The notes under the pieces: model-generated
What the model was told of the DNA's origin: nothing
Seen by the model: only the letters and a program-made list of their open reading frames with translations
The model's database searches: none
NCBI RefSeq assembly: GCF_002067135.1
Contig: NZ_CP020105.1
Coordinates: 5,654,001-5,718,000 of the forward strand
Origin: Spirosoma rigui
GTDB taxonomy: Bacteria; Bacteroidota; Bacteroidia; Cytophagales; Spirosomataceae
Direction of reading: 5' to 3'
DNA: 64,000 nucleotides
Part shown: positions 53,154-61,273 of the stretch, in pieces
Position numbering within the stretch: the stretch's first letter is position 1
Layout: each line of letters begins with the position of its first letter
Program-made: the position numbers and the translations under genes

Positions 53154-55499
53154 CTACTCCACCCGAATTTCATCCAGCAGCAGCCAGGCGTTGGCCCCTG
53201 CCCCGTACTCGCCCGCCGGGATAACGCCCTGGTTGGTGGCCTGTATCCGGACGTAGCGGGCCCTGACCGGCGAAAATCGGGCCTCGACGGGGTTAATGCC
53301 ATTGACGGGAAAGCGGGTTTGTTCATAGACATCGCGGTAGGTTTTCCCATCTTCCGATACCGCCACGCGCAGCACCGTTGGTGCCCACATCCGCTGCCAG
53401 TGATACACCAGTACGTGGGTTCCGATGTCCGACACCATCTGTGCCGTTTGCAGGTCGACAACCAGTTCGGCGTTGCTGCCCTGGAAGCCAATCCACTCGC
53501 CGGTATTGTAGCGCGGGGTTCCGGCCACGCCATTGACCGCAATGAGCGGACTCGCCGGTCGGTAGCCGCCTTTGGGTTCGGTCAGGAACGTAACGGATTT
53601 ACCCGTCGCCTTGCTGATCGTGAACGCTTTCTGAAACACGCGACCCCGCTGGCGCCCCTCGGCAAAGACACTTGCCTTCACCGTACCGGATTGACGAATG
53701 GGCAGCGGTTCGGCATACACGGGACTTTTGTCGGTTGGCTCCTGGCCGCTCGTCGTGTAGCGGATAACTGCGCCGGGCAAGGTTGTCGACAGACGGAGCG
53801 TCACCCGCCCACTGGCGTCGACCGTTACCGAATCGGTAATTTCGTCGAAGCGGTTGGCGTAGTGTACATCCCGGCGTTTGAGCATGGGTTCCTGCTGCCG
53901 CAGCCGGCGCAGGAAATCAGGGTAGTTTCGTTTGTTGGGCTGGCTCCAGGCTATTTCGGCCACGGCCAGCGCCCGGGGAACGATCATGTACTCGGCTTTT
54001 TCGGGGCTGTCCATGTACTCGCTCCAAGCGTTGCCCTGCACACCACGCAGGTACGACGCATCCGCGGGGGCAACATCGGCGGGAAGGGGTTCGTATCTGT
54101 AGGTCTTGCTCAGCGGAGTGTAGCCAGCCGCCGTGAGTGGTTCCTCGGGATAAAGCGACTGGTAATAGTCGAAATACACGTGCGATTCGGGCGTCATGAT
54201 GGCGTTGTGTTGTTGCCGCATGGCCTCGATACCGCCTTTGATTCCCTGCCAGCTCATCACCGTAGCGCCCGGCGACAGTTGCAGTGCCGGGTTAGCCGAG
54301 GCCAGTCCGCCCCCTTCCAGAATTTCATCCCAGCCAATGATCTGCCGCCCTTTACCGTTCAGGTAGCGCTCCATCCGGCGAATGAAATACCGCTGTAGTT
54401 CATGCTCGTCGGCGAGGTGTTCGGCTTTGATGCGGGCCTGACAACGCGGACAGCCTTTCCAGCGCGTTTTCGGGCACTCGTCCCCGCCAATGTGAATATA
54501 TTTCGACGGAAACAACGGAATAACTTCGTCCAGCACCCGCTCCAGAAAGGTGAACGTCTCTTCGTTTCCGGCGCAGTACACATCGTCGAAAATACCCCAG
54601 AACGTAGCCGCTTTATAGGGACCACCGGGCGCTCCATCGGGTTTCTGACAACCCAGTTCGGGATAGGCGCTCAGAGCCGCCAGCGCGTGACCGGGCATCT
54701 CTATTTCGGGAATAACCGTTACGTGGCGCTGCGTGGCATACCGGACAATATCCCGCACCTCGGCCTGGCTGTAGTAACCACCGTAGCGTTTCCCGTCGAA
54801 GCGGTGGGGCAACTCTTTTTTGTGGCCGATCATCGTTTCGGTCCGGTACGCGGCTTTTTCCTGCAACAACGGCAGGCCCTTTATTTCGATGCGCCAGCCC
54901 TGGTCATCGGTCAGGTGCCAGTGAAACGTATTGATCTTGTAGATCGCCAGCAGGTCGATGTACTTTTTGATGAACGTGACCGGAAACAAATGACGGCTCA
55001 CGTCGAGGTGCATGCCCCGGTAGGAAAAACGCGGGTAATCGTCGACGGTACAGGCCGGAATCCGGTAGCCCGCTGCCGCCGACTGCTCAATTAGTTGAAC
55101 GAGGGTTTGCAGCCCGTAGAATACTCCCGCGTCGTCATGCCCCGTCAGCGTCAGCGTATTGGGCGCAACAACCAGTCGGTACCCTTCCCGCTGCCGAACA
55201 GCCGCCGGGTCGATGCGCAGCCGCACGACACCCGACCGTTTAGCAGAGGCCGTTTGCCCCGGTTTTCTCATTGCCTGTTGAAGCAACTGCCGGTAGGTCG
55301 CTACCGTTTCAGCCGACAGCCGACGGTCGGGGTCAATCGTCAGCTGACCCGGCAGCGCATACGCACCCGCCTGCGCCCGGTAAGCAACCGGGTTCGGAAT
55401 CAGGCCCGGCACGTCAGACAAAATTGGCTGGGCACCAAGGCGGGCCCAACCAATCAGCAGAAGAAGAAAAGGGTAAATCGTTGATCGGCAACCGTTCAT
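53154..55499 (-). CDS. Beta-N-acetylhexosaminidase (GH20) with C-terminal discoidin-like domain
   Basis: 781 residues from the ATG at 55499, with signal peptide (MNGCRSTIYPFLLLLIGWAR, cleaved near LGAQP). GH20 N-terminal domain (about 20-140), then the catalytic barrel (DVSRHLFPVTFIKKYIDLLA, WHLTDDQGWRIE) with the Asp-Glu pair in IGGDECPKTRWKGC. Barrel ends at about 520 (GNAWSEYMDSPEKAEYM), then a Fn3-like chitobiase C domain and an F5/8 type C (CBM32-like) domain at the end. It releases GlcNAc or GalNAc from glycan ends. It lies 8 bases after the susD gene in the same operon. Confidence 0.93.
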   Translation of the reverse strand: MNGCRSTIYPFLLLLIGWARLGAQPILSDVPGLIPNPVAYRAQAGAYALPGQLTIDPDRRLSAETVATYRQLLQQAMRKPGQTASAKRSGVVRLRIDPAAVRQREGYRLVVAPNTLTLTGHDDAGVFYGLQTLVQLIEQSAAAGYRIPACTVDDYPRFSYRGMHLDVSRHLFPVTFIKKYIDLLAIYKINTFHWHLTDDQGWRIEIKGLPLLQEKAAYRTETMIGHKKELPHRFDGKRYGGYYSQAEVRDIVRYATQRHVTVIPEIEMPGHALAALSAYPELGCQKPDGAPGGPYKAATFWGIFDDVYCAGNEETFTFLERVLDEVIPLFPSKYIHIGGDECPKTRWKGCPRCQARIKAEHLADEHELQRYFIRRMERYLNGKGRQIIGWDEILEGGGLASANPALQLSPGATVMSWQGIKGGIEAMRQQHNAIMTPESHVYFDYYQSLYPEEPLTAAGYTPLSKTYRYEPLPADVAPADASYLRGVQGNAWSEYMDSPEKAEYMIVPRALAVAEIAWSQPNKRNYPDFLRRLRQQEPMLKRRDVHYANRFDEITDSVTVDASGRVTLRLSTTLPGAVIRYTTSGQEPTDKSPVYAEPLPIRQSGTVKASVFAEGRQRGRVFQKAFTISKATGKSVTFLTEPKGGYRPASPLIAVNGVAGTPRYNTGEWIGFQGSNAELVVDLQTAQMVSDIGTHVLVYHWQRMWAPTVLRVAVSEDGKTYRDVYEQTRFPVNGINPVEARFSPVRARYVRIQATNQGVIPAGEYGAGANAWLLLDEIRVE

Positions 55500-55507
55500 T
55501 CGTTGGT

Positions 55508-57052
55508 TTATTTGTCCCACCAAACCCGCGTCGTCAGCAGGTTGGCCCCCTGCCGGGCAACAGCAGCGGAGAACTGCGCATTGTTGATGCTTTCTTCGGT
55601 GGGTGAGTAGAGAGAGCGCCGTGGGATGACCCCACCCGTAATATTACCGACAATATTGACAGGCGTCAATTTTGGGTAACCCGTCCGGCGCCAGCTCGAA
55701 AATACCTCTTGCTCGTCGGGGAAGAGCGTCACCCAGAGCTGCGTTCCGATCTGTTCTAGTTTGGCTTCGGTTGTGCCGTTGCTCAGGAAGGGGTTGCGCG
55801 CCAGGTAGCCGCTGATCTTCGCCGATGAAATAACGCCCGCAGCACCGAACAGCGACCAGTTGCGCATGGCGGCACTTACCCCGTTGGCGTAGGCCGTGGC
55901 CGCGTCGCCCGTGTACCAGCCCCGAACGGCGGCTTCGGCCAGCAGCAGGTTCACCTCGGCTGCGCTCATCAGCAGCACCGGCGTGTCGTATTTCAGGAGC
56001 GTATTCGGGTTAGGCTCCGAGTAGCTTTTGAAATCGGCGGGCTTGTTGAGCAGGCCGTTGGGCATCCCCTTTTGCAAAGCCGTCGACGTATCGGCGACGG
56101 TACCGTTCCAGACCACCGCAATGGCATTGAGCCGGGGGTCTGCGGTGGTTTTCATGGCATCGATCAGCGTTTTGGCCAGCTTGCCGCCTTCCGTGTTCGA
56201 GTCACCGTTGCCCGCGCTGTAGTCGTTGTTGCGCAGGGCCAACGCATACGGGTTCTTGTTGAAATCCTGCCCGGCAGCCAGGTAGTTGATACGGGCAATG
56301 TCGGCATCCTGCGTAATCACGCCACCCGCAATGGCTTTCTGTACCCACGTTCTCGCCGAGGTTGGATCAACTTTCGTCATCCGCATGCCCAGCCGTAGCA
56401 TCAGTGAATTGGCAAATTTCTTCCACTTCGTCACATCCCCGCCGTAGATCAGGTCGGCCACACCGAAGGTCGTTTTCGTGGCATCGAACGAGCCGGCAGC
56501 CTGCTCCAGTTCTTTCAGCATATCGGCGTAGATTTCTGCCTGCGGATCGTATTTCGGCGTAAACAGATTCTGGGTGTACCCCTGAGCCGCCTGGCTGTAG
56601 GGGATATCGCCGTAGAGATCGGTGAGCCGATGGAAGATATACACGCGCCAGATCCGGGCAGCCGACAGCATATTTACCTGGTTGGGATCGGTCGAGACGG
56701 CGCGAATCACTTCGGCCGTTTCGTTGACCGCCGTGGGGTAAGCGTTCTGGAAATAGTCGTAGGGGTAGGTACCCTGCTGAAAGTAGTACTTATCGCCAAT
56801 GCCCGGTACGTCCTTATACGTAGCGAAGTGCTGCATGGAACCACCCGCCAGCAGGACATTCGTGGCGAAGTAGCTGTTCCCAACGGCGTCGAGTTGTGCT
56901 TTGGTAAACACGTAGGACGGGGTAATCTGGGGCGATGCGTCGGGGTTGGTGTTCATTTCCTCGAACCCCTTGTCGCAGGAGGCCAGCCCCATCATGGCCA
57001 GTGCTACCGTAGCGGCTCTGGTTACGTTAGCTAGTCGTGTTATCGTTGTCAT
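55508..57052 (-). CDS. SusD/RagB-type glycan-binding lipoprotein
   Basis: 514 residues. Lipobox LASC (Cys26) after a signal peptide, then EEMNTNPDASPQITPSYVF, the start typical of SusD-like_2 proteins. SusD-like proteins sit on the outer surface and close over the SusC barrel to deliver oligosaccharides. Helical repeat features are visible around YDPQAEIYADMLKELEQA. It lies 13 bases after the susC gene and 8 before the GH20 gene, so the pair is transcribed with the enzymes. The bound glycan is inferred from those enzymes to contain HexNAc and fucose. Confidence 0.93.
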   Translation of the reverse strand: MTTITRLANVTRAATVALAMMGLASCDKGFEEMNTNPDASPQITPSYVFTKAQLDAVGNSYFATNVLLAGGSMQHFATYKDVPGIGDKYYFQQGTYPYDYFQNAYPTAVNETAEVIRAVSTDPNQVNMLSAARIWRVYIFHRLTDLYGDIPYSQAAQGYTQNLFTPKYDPQAEIYADMLKELEQAAGSFDATKTTFGVADLIYGGDVTKWKKFANSLMLRLGMRMTKVDPTSARTWVQKAIAGGVITQDADIARINYLAAGQDFNKNPYALALRNNDYSAGNGDSNTEGGKLAKTLIDAMKTTADPRLNAIAVVWNGTVADTSTALQKGMPNGLLNKPADFKSYSEPNPNTLLKYDTPVLLMSAAEVNLLLAEAAVRGWYTGDAATAYANGVSAAMRNWSLFGAAGVISSAKISGYLARNPFLSNGTTEAKLEQIGTQLWVTLFPDEQEVFSSWRRTGYPKLTPVNIVGNITGGVIPRRSLYSPTEESINNAQFSAAVARQGANLLTTRVWWDK

Positions 57053-57065
57053 GTTCGGGAGTGAA

Positions 57066-60000
57066 TTAGAATTTGACCATCAGGTTAAAACCGAGACTGC
57101 GCGTGCGGGGCAGGGCGAAGGCTTCGAAACCCTGCGCGTTGCTGTTGGTGTAGCTCGACTCCGGATCGAAGTTGTCGGTCTTTTTGTAGAGGATGAACGG
57201 GTTACGGGCAACGAACGAGATCGACGCGCCCTGAAGCTTCGCAAAACGCAGGGCCTTAACGGGGATGTTGTAGTTGAGTACCACCTGCCGGAGCTTGACA
57301 AAGCTGCCGTCATAGACGAACAGGTCGGTGTAGTTTTTCAGGTTGTCGTAGTACAACCGCAGCGCCGATACCGGAATGGTTGCCGCGTAAGGATTGCCTT
57401 CCGGCGTCACCCCCGATACAGCCAGCCCGTTCTCACGACCCGCCAGCGTCGACTGGTGCAAGCCGAAGCGCGTGGCGTAAACATCCATCGTGGAGAAGAT
57501 CTTGTTGCCGAACTTGCCATCGACCAGTACATCGAGTGAGAAGTTTTTGTAAGAGAACGTATTGGTGATCCCCATCGTGATCGGCGGCACACCCTGTCCC
57601 AGCTCGGTGAGGGCACTCCGCTGCGGGTAGCCCGTAGCGGTGTTAAATACGGTGTTGCCGTTGGCATCTTTCACCTGCGTATAGCCTTTGATCACGCCAT
57701 AGGGCCGACCAACGGTGTTATGGATGAACGCCCAGCCACCCACGCTGCCTGCTACCTCGATGGTGTTGAGTCCATCGGCCAGCTTCACCACTTCGTTTTT
57801 GTTGTAGGCGAAGTTGTAGCTCACGTTCCAGTTGAAGTTTTTGGTTTTCACGGGCGTACCGCTCAGCAGCAACTCGATACCCTGGTTGTTCACCTGCCCG
57901 ATGTTCAGCAGTACGTCGTTGTAACCCGTGGCCCGCGACACCGCCGTCCGGACGATATCGTCGGTCGTTTTGCGGTTGTAGTACGTCAGGTCAAGACCCA
58001 GGCGGTTGTTGAGGAACTTGGCGTCGATGCCCACTTCGTAGGTCGTTGAGGTCAGCGGCCGCAGGTCGGAATTGGTTACCAGGTTCACCCCGTTCGACTG
58101 GGTCACCTGCTGCAGGGGTCGCCCGTCGTGCCCGCCCTGTACCATGCTGTAGGTCTGGTTCAGGATGTACGGATCGGGGGTCGCCCCACCCACCTGCGCC
58201 CACGAACCGCGCAGCTTGGCGTAGCTCACCCAGGTAGGCAGCTGAGCCGCCTGCGACAGTACGAAACTACCGCCCACCGAGGGGTAGAAGATGCTATTGT
58301 TCTTGGGACTCAGGGTCGAGAACCAGTCCTGCCGACCGGTCAGGGTCAGGAACGCAATGCCCTTGTAATCGAGGTCGGCCGAGCCGAATACCGAGTTGAT
58401 AGCGGTGCGCTGGTTAACCGGCCGCGTGGTGAGCGAGGTCAGGTTGGTATAGCTGTAGAAGAACGGAATGATAAACTGAGTCCCGTCGATGTATGTATCG
58501 TTGACGCTGTACAGGCGTTTGTTGCCGCCCACGAGCGCCGTCAGTCCGAAATTCTTGAGGAAAGTCGTATTGTAGTTCAGCGTCAGCAGGGAGTTCGTCT
58601 CGGAAACCGACGAGTTGATCTCGTGGTACTCACCCGCCGAGTTAGCGGTATAGACCGTTCCCGTCGGGATAACGCCCACCGACCGGAAGTTGTAGAAGTC
58701 GCGGCTTACGCTGCCCCGGACGAAGAAGTTGTCGAGGATGTTGTACTTGATGTTGGCCTGACCAATGAATCGGTTCTTGGTATCGGTATTCTTGTAGCGG
58801 TTGATCACGAAGTAGGAGTTTGGCGCGTAGGGCGTCTCGTTCCACTGCGTTTCGCGGCCCGTAGCGTCGTAGCCCGGTGCCAGCTGCCGGATGTCGACCG
58901 TGTTCGCCACCATATAGACCGCCCAGTTCGGGTTGCCCGGTGCGTCACCGGCACTGGGCCGGTTGGTAGCCTCTTCGATGTTATACTGCGCTACGGTTTC
59001 GATGCTCAGTTTCTTACTCAGGTTGGCATTGACGTTCAGGTTGGCAATTTTCCGGTTGAACGACGAGGTCGGGATAATACTCTTGTTCGATACGTTGGCC
59101 AGCGAAAAGCGGAAGTTGATATTTTCGCTACCCCCGTTCAGCGCCACCGTATTGGTATAGGTCGAGCCGGTACGGTAGAAATTCTGAATGTTGTTGGGCT
59201 GGGGCGAGTACGGATGCTGAAGGCCATCGAACGCTACGTACGGCTGGCCGTCCATTTTGGGACCCCACGACCGGCGACCCCAGTTGATGGCCTGCGCCTG
59301 CGTCGTTGGTTTCTGTCCGCCGTCGCCCTGCCCGTATTCATACTGCCAGTTCGGGAATACCGACGGCGAGTCGAACATGAGTGTCGTATTGTAATCAACG
59401 CCGATGCCTTTCTGGGCGCGGCCTTTTTTGGTGGTGATCAGGATAACCCCGTTGGCCGCCCGCGAGCCGTACAGCGCAGCCGCCGTACCGCCTTTCAGGA
59501 CGCTGATGCTTTCAATATCGTCGGGGTTGATCCCACCGATCCCGTCGCCCCGGTCCACGTTCAGCCCGCTGCCGCCCGTGGTTGGGCTGCCGCCCGGCGT
59601 GGTGTTGTCGATGGGCATCCCGTTGATTACGTACAGCGGCTGGTTACTGCCGTTGAGCGACCCGTTACCGCGAATCACGACCCGGCTCGACCCGCCCGCG
59701 CCCGTTGCCAGACCCGATGCGTTGACGCCGGCAATTTTACCCGTCAGCGCGTTGGCTACGTTGGTTTCGCGCGCCTGGGTGAAGTCGCTGCCTTTGACCT
59801 CCGTTACCGAATAGGCCAGTGCTTTTTTATCCTTGGCAATACCGAGTGCCGTCACCACAACTTCGCCCAGCTGGGTAGCATCTTCCTTGAGCGCCACGTC
59901 AACAACCGACCGACCGCCTACGCTCACTTCCTGGCCCGAAAAGCCAATGTACGAAAAGACAATAGTAGCCTGTGGGCCCGACAGGTTTAGGCTGTATTTT

Positions 60001-60191
60001 CCGTCGGCATCGGTAACGGTGCCTTTGGTCGAGCCTTTCTCCAGAATGGTCACGCCCGGTAGCGTCGACCCATCACTGGCGTTGGTAACACGTCCGGTAA
60101 TTGTTTGAGCCAGCGCCGAAACGCTCAGCCAGAGTAGTGCCGTCAGCAACGTGCCGAAACGGCTCCAGTGGGTAGGTAATCGGTATTTCAT
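57066..60191 (-). CDS. SusC/RagA-type TonB-linked outer-membrane transporter
   Basis: 1041 residues from the ATG at 60191, where a signal peptide starts (MKYRLPTHWSRFGTLLTALL). It begins with a carboxypeptidase-D-like Ig domain (ITGRVTNASDGSTLPGVTIL), a TonB-box-like stretch (LGEVVVTALGIAK), the plug domain (NVANALTGKIAGVNASGLAT), then the 22-strand barrel ending in LGFNLMVKF. Imports oligosaccharides together with SusD using the proton motive force. First gene of the operon running to the terminator at 47311-47361, and divergent from a DeoR regulator gene across a control region. Confidence 0.94.
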   Translation of the reverse strand: MKYRLPTHWSRFGTLLTALLWLSVSALAQTITGRVTNASDGSTLPGVTILEKGSTKGTVTDADGKYSLNLSGPQATIVFSYIGFSGQEVSVGGRSVVDVALKEDATQLGEVVVTALGIAKDKKALAYSVTEVKGSDFTQARETNVANALTGKIAGVNASGLATGAGGSSRVVIRGNGSLNGSNQPLYVINGMPIDNTTPGGSPTTGGSGLNVDRGDGIGGINPDDIESISVLKGGTAAALYGSRAANGVILITTKKGRAQKGIGVDYNTTLMFDSPSVFPNWQYEYGQGDGGQKPTTQAQAINWGRRSWGPKMDGQPYVAFDGLQHPYSPQPNNIQNFYRTGSTYTNTVALNGGSENINFRFSLANVSNKSIIPTSSFNRKIANLNVNANLSKKLSIETVAQYNIEEATNRPSAGDAPGNPNWAVYMVANTVDIRQLAPGYDATGRETQWNETPYAPNSYFVINRYKNTDTKNRFIGQANIKYNILDNFFVRGSVSRDFYNFRSVGVIPTGTVYTANSAGEYHEINSSVSETNSLLTLNYNTTFLKNFGLTALVGGNKRLYSVNDTYIDGTQFIIPFFYSYTNLTSLTTRPVNQRTAINSVFGSADLDYKGIAFLTLTGRQDWFSTLSPKNNSIFYPSVGGSFVLSQAAQLPTWVSYAKLRGSWAQVGGATPDPYILNQTYSMVQGGHDGRPLQQVTQSNGVNLVTNSDLRPLTSTTYEVGIDAKFLNNRLGLDLTYYNRKTTDDIVRTAVSRATGYNDVLLNIGQVNNQGIELLLSGTPVKTKNFNWNVSYNFAYNKNEVVKLADGLNTIEVAGSVGGWAFIHNTVGRPYGVIKGYTQVKDANGNTVFNTATGYPQRSALTELGQGVPPITMGITNTFSYKNFSLDVLVDGKFGNKIFSTMDVYATRFGLHQSTLAGRENGLAVSGVTPEGNPYAATIPVSALRLYYDNLKNYTDLFVYDGSFVKLRQVVLNYNIPVKALRFAKLQGASISFVARNPFILYKKTDNFDPESSYTNSNAQGFEAFALPRTRSLGFNLMVKF

Positions 60192-60252
60192 CGGAAACCA
60201 CGAGTTAAAAGTGTGAATGTCCACCAAACCAAATATTGCAGGATTCGCAAGC

Positions 60253-60304
60253 ATTTGCCGCAAATACCGCACAAATGTGCAGCATAATTGCAAATAAAGC
60301 AAAC
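60253..60304. promoter_or_regulatory. Operator array 1: palindrome ATTTGCcGCAAAT plus phased GCAAAT sites
   Basis: A perfect 13-base palindrome ATTTGCcGCAAAT (60253-60265) is followed by another, GCACAaaTGTGC (60269-60280), then GCAAAT (60290-60295) and GCAAAC (60299-60304). The spacing is near 10 bases or multiples of it, so the sites lie on the same face of the helix. The region is 60-115 bases upstream of the susC start codon. The DeoR-family regulator encoded next to it is the obvious candidate binder. Confidence 0.5.
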
Positions 60305-60381
60305 AAACTTTCTCCTAAATCGCAATTACCCGTCATTACTATGCAAAACGAGCGTTTTACATAAATTTAATTCGGACTTCC

Positions 60382-60404
60382 TGCAAATTATTGCAAATTT
60401 TGCC
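60382..60404. promoter_or_regulatory. Operator array 2: tandem TGCAAATT repeats 10 bases apart
   Basis: TGCAAATT at 60382-60389 and again at 60392-60399, exactly 10 bases apart, followed by TTGCC. The same GCAAAT core as in array 1, about 85 bases upstream of the deoR start codon, fitting autoregulation. Confidence 0.45.
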
Positions 60405-60486
60405 AGCCAATTAGGTTCGTAAAACCAATGGCCTTAATATTGGTCTAAGAAAAATCGAAAAGATTATACGTTGGGTTGATCAGCCG

Positions 60487-61260
60487 ATGCAAGCGACAGA
60501 GATATCACCAGGACTGCTCAAAGAAGAGCGTAAGGCACTGATATTAAAGGAGATAAATCTTCATACCCGGATCTACCTGGGCGACCTGGCAGCGACGTTG
60601 AAGGTCTCTGAAGATACCATTCGCCGGGATATCAATGATCTAGCCGAAGAAGGATTGCTGATCAAGATCAGGGGCGGGGCCATGTCGAAAGCGTATCACC
60701 ATACGTCATCGTTGCAGGAAACGTACGCCCACCAGAGCAAACGGATCATTGCCGAGAAATGCCTGCCGCTCTTCAAAGACGGCATGCTGATTCTGATTGG
60801 CGGGGGCACCACCATTCGGGAGCTGATCAAGTTGATCCCCAACGACTTACGGGCGACGTTTATCACGGTCAATCCACTCACCGCTGTGGAACTGCTGGAC
60901 AAACCGAACCTGGAAATTATTCTGATCGGGGGCCAGATTTCGCGCTATAGCCAGATGAGCGTGGGGGGTGAAGTATACCAGCGGCTGTCTGAGCTGCGCG
61001 CCGACCTGTGCATCATGGGCACCAACGCCATCGACGCCAAAGAGGGCCTGACCGATTCGGACTGGGAGACGGTTCAGGCTAAAAAAGCCATGATCAAAGC
61101 CTCGGCCAAAGTGGGCGTTCTGGCAATTTCCGAAAAGATGAACAGCGTGATGCGCATGAAAATAGCCGACATCAGCCAGATCGACTACCTCATTACCGAA
61201 CTCCCCGTCGACTCTCCCCTCCTGTCGCCCTACCGCACGGGAACCATCCAGTTTTTGTGA
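60487..61260 (+). CDS. DeoR-family transcriptional regulator
   Basis: 257 residues. N-terminal winged HTH (LKEERKALILKEINLHTRIY, then LGDLAATLKVSEDTIRRDIN, then IKIRGGAMSK) and a C-terminal DeoR sensor domain (IAEKCLPLFKDGMLILIGGG, then LIGGQISRYSQMSVGG, then DLCIMGTNAIDAKEGLTD) that usually binds a sugar phosphate. Such proteins repress sugar or amino-sugar catabolism genes until the phosphorylated sugar appears. Divergent from the susC operon with GCAAAT repeats between them, so it likely controls that operon and itself. An amino-sugar phosphate from the GH20 product would be a fitting signal (inference). Confidence 0.9.
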   Translation: MQATEISPGLLKEERKALILKEINLHTRIYLGDLAATLKVSEDTIRRDINDLAEEGLLIKIRGGAMSKAYHHTSSLQETYAHQSKRIIAEKCLPLFKDGMLILIGGGTTIRELIKLIPNDLRATFITVNPLTAVELLDKPNLEIILIGGQISRYSQMSVGGEVYQRLSELRADLCIMGTNAIDAKEGLTDSDWETVQAKKAMIKASAKVGVLAISEKMNSVMRMKIADISQIDYLITELPVDSPLLSPYRTGTIQFL

Positions 61261-61273
61261 GCGCGGTAACGGA

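Larger units (their letters stand above)
60192..60486. other. Divergent control region between susC and deoR
   Basis: About 295 bases, AT-rich. It holds a set of GCAAAT hexamers and a perfect palindrome, listed separately. ACCAAT near 60425 with ATTGGT near 60439 could form a short stem. Promoters in both directions are expected; no exact TAnnTTTG was found on either strand. Confidence 0.6.

Noticed and set aside
58128..59990. 620-codon open frame on the plus strand opposite susC
   Set aside because: Long antisense frames are common opposite GC-rich genes; this one has no protein-like pattern, whereas the minus strand encodes a complete SusC. The long frames opposite paralogues B (35753-37090) and C (42596-43861) were rejected for the same reason.
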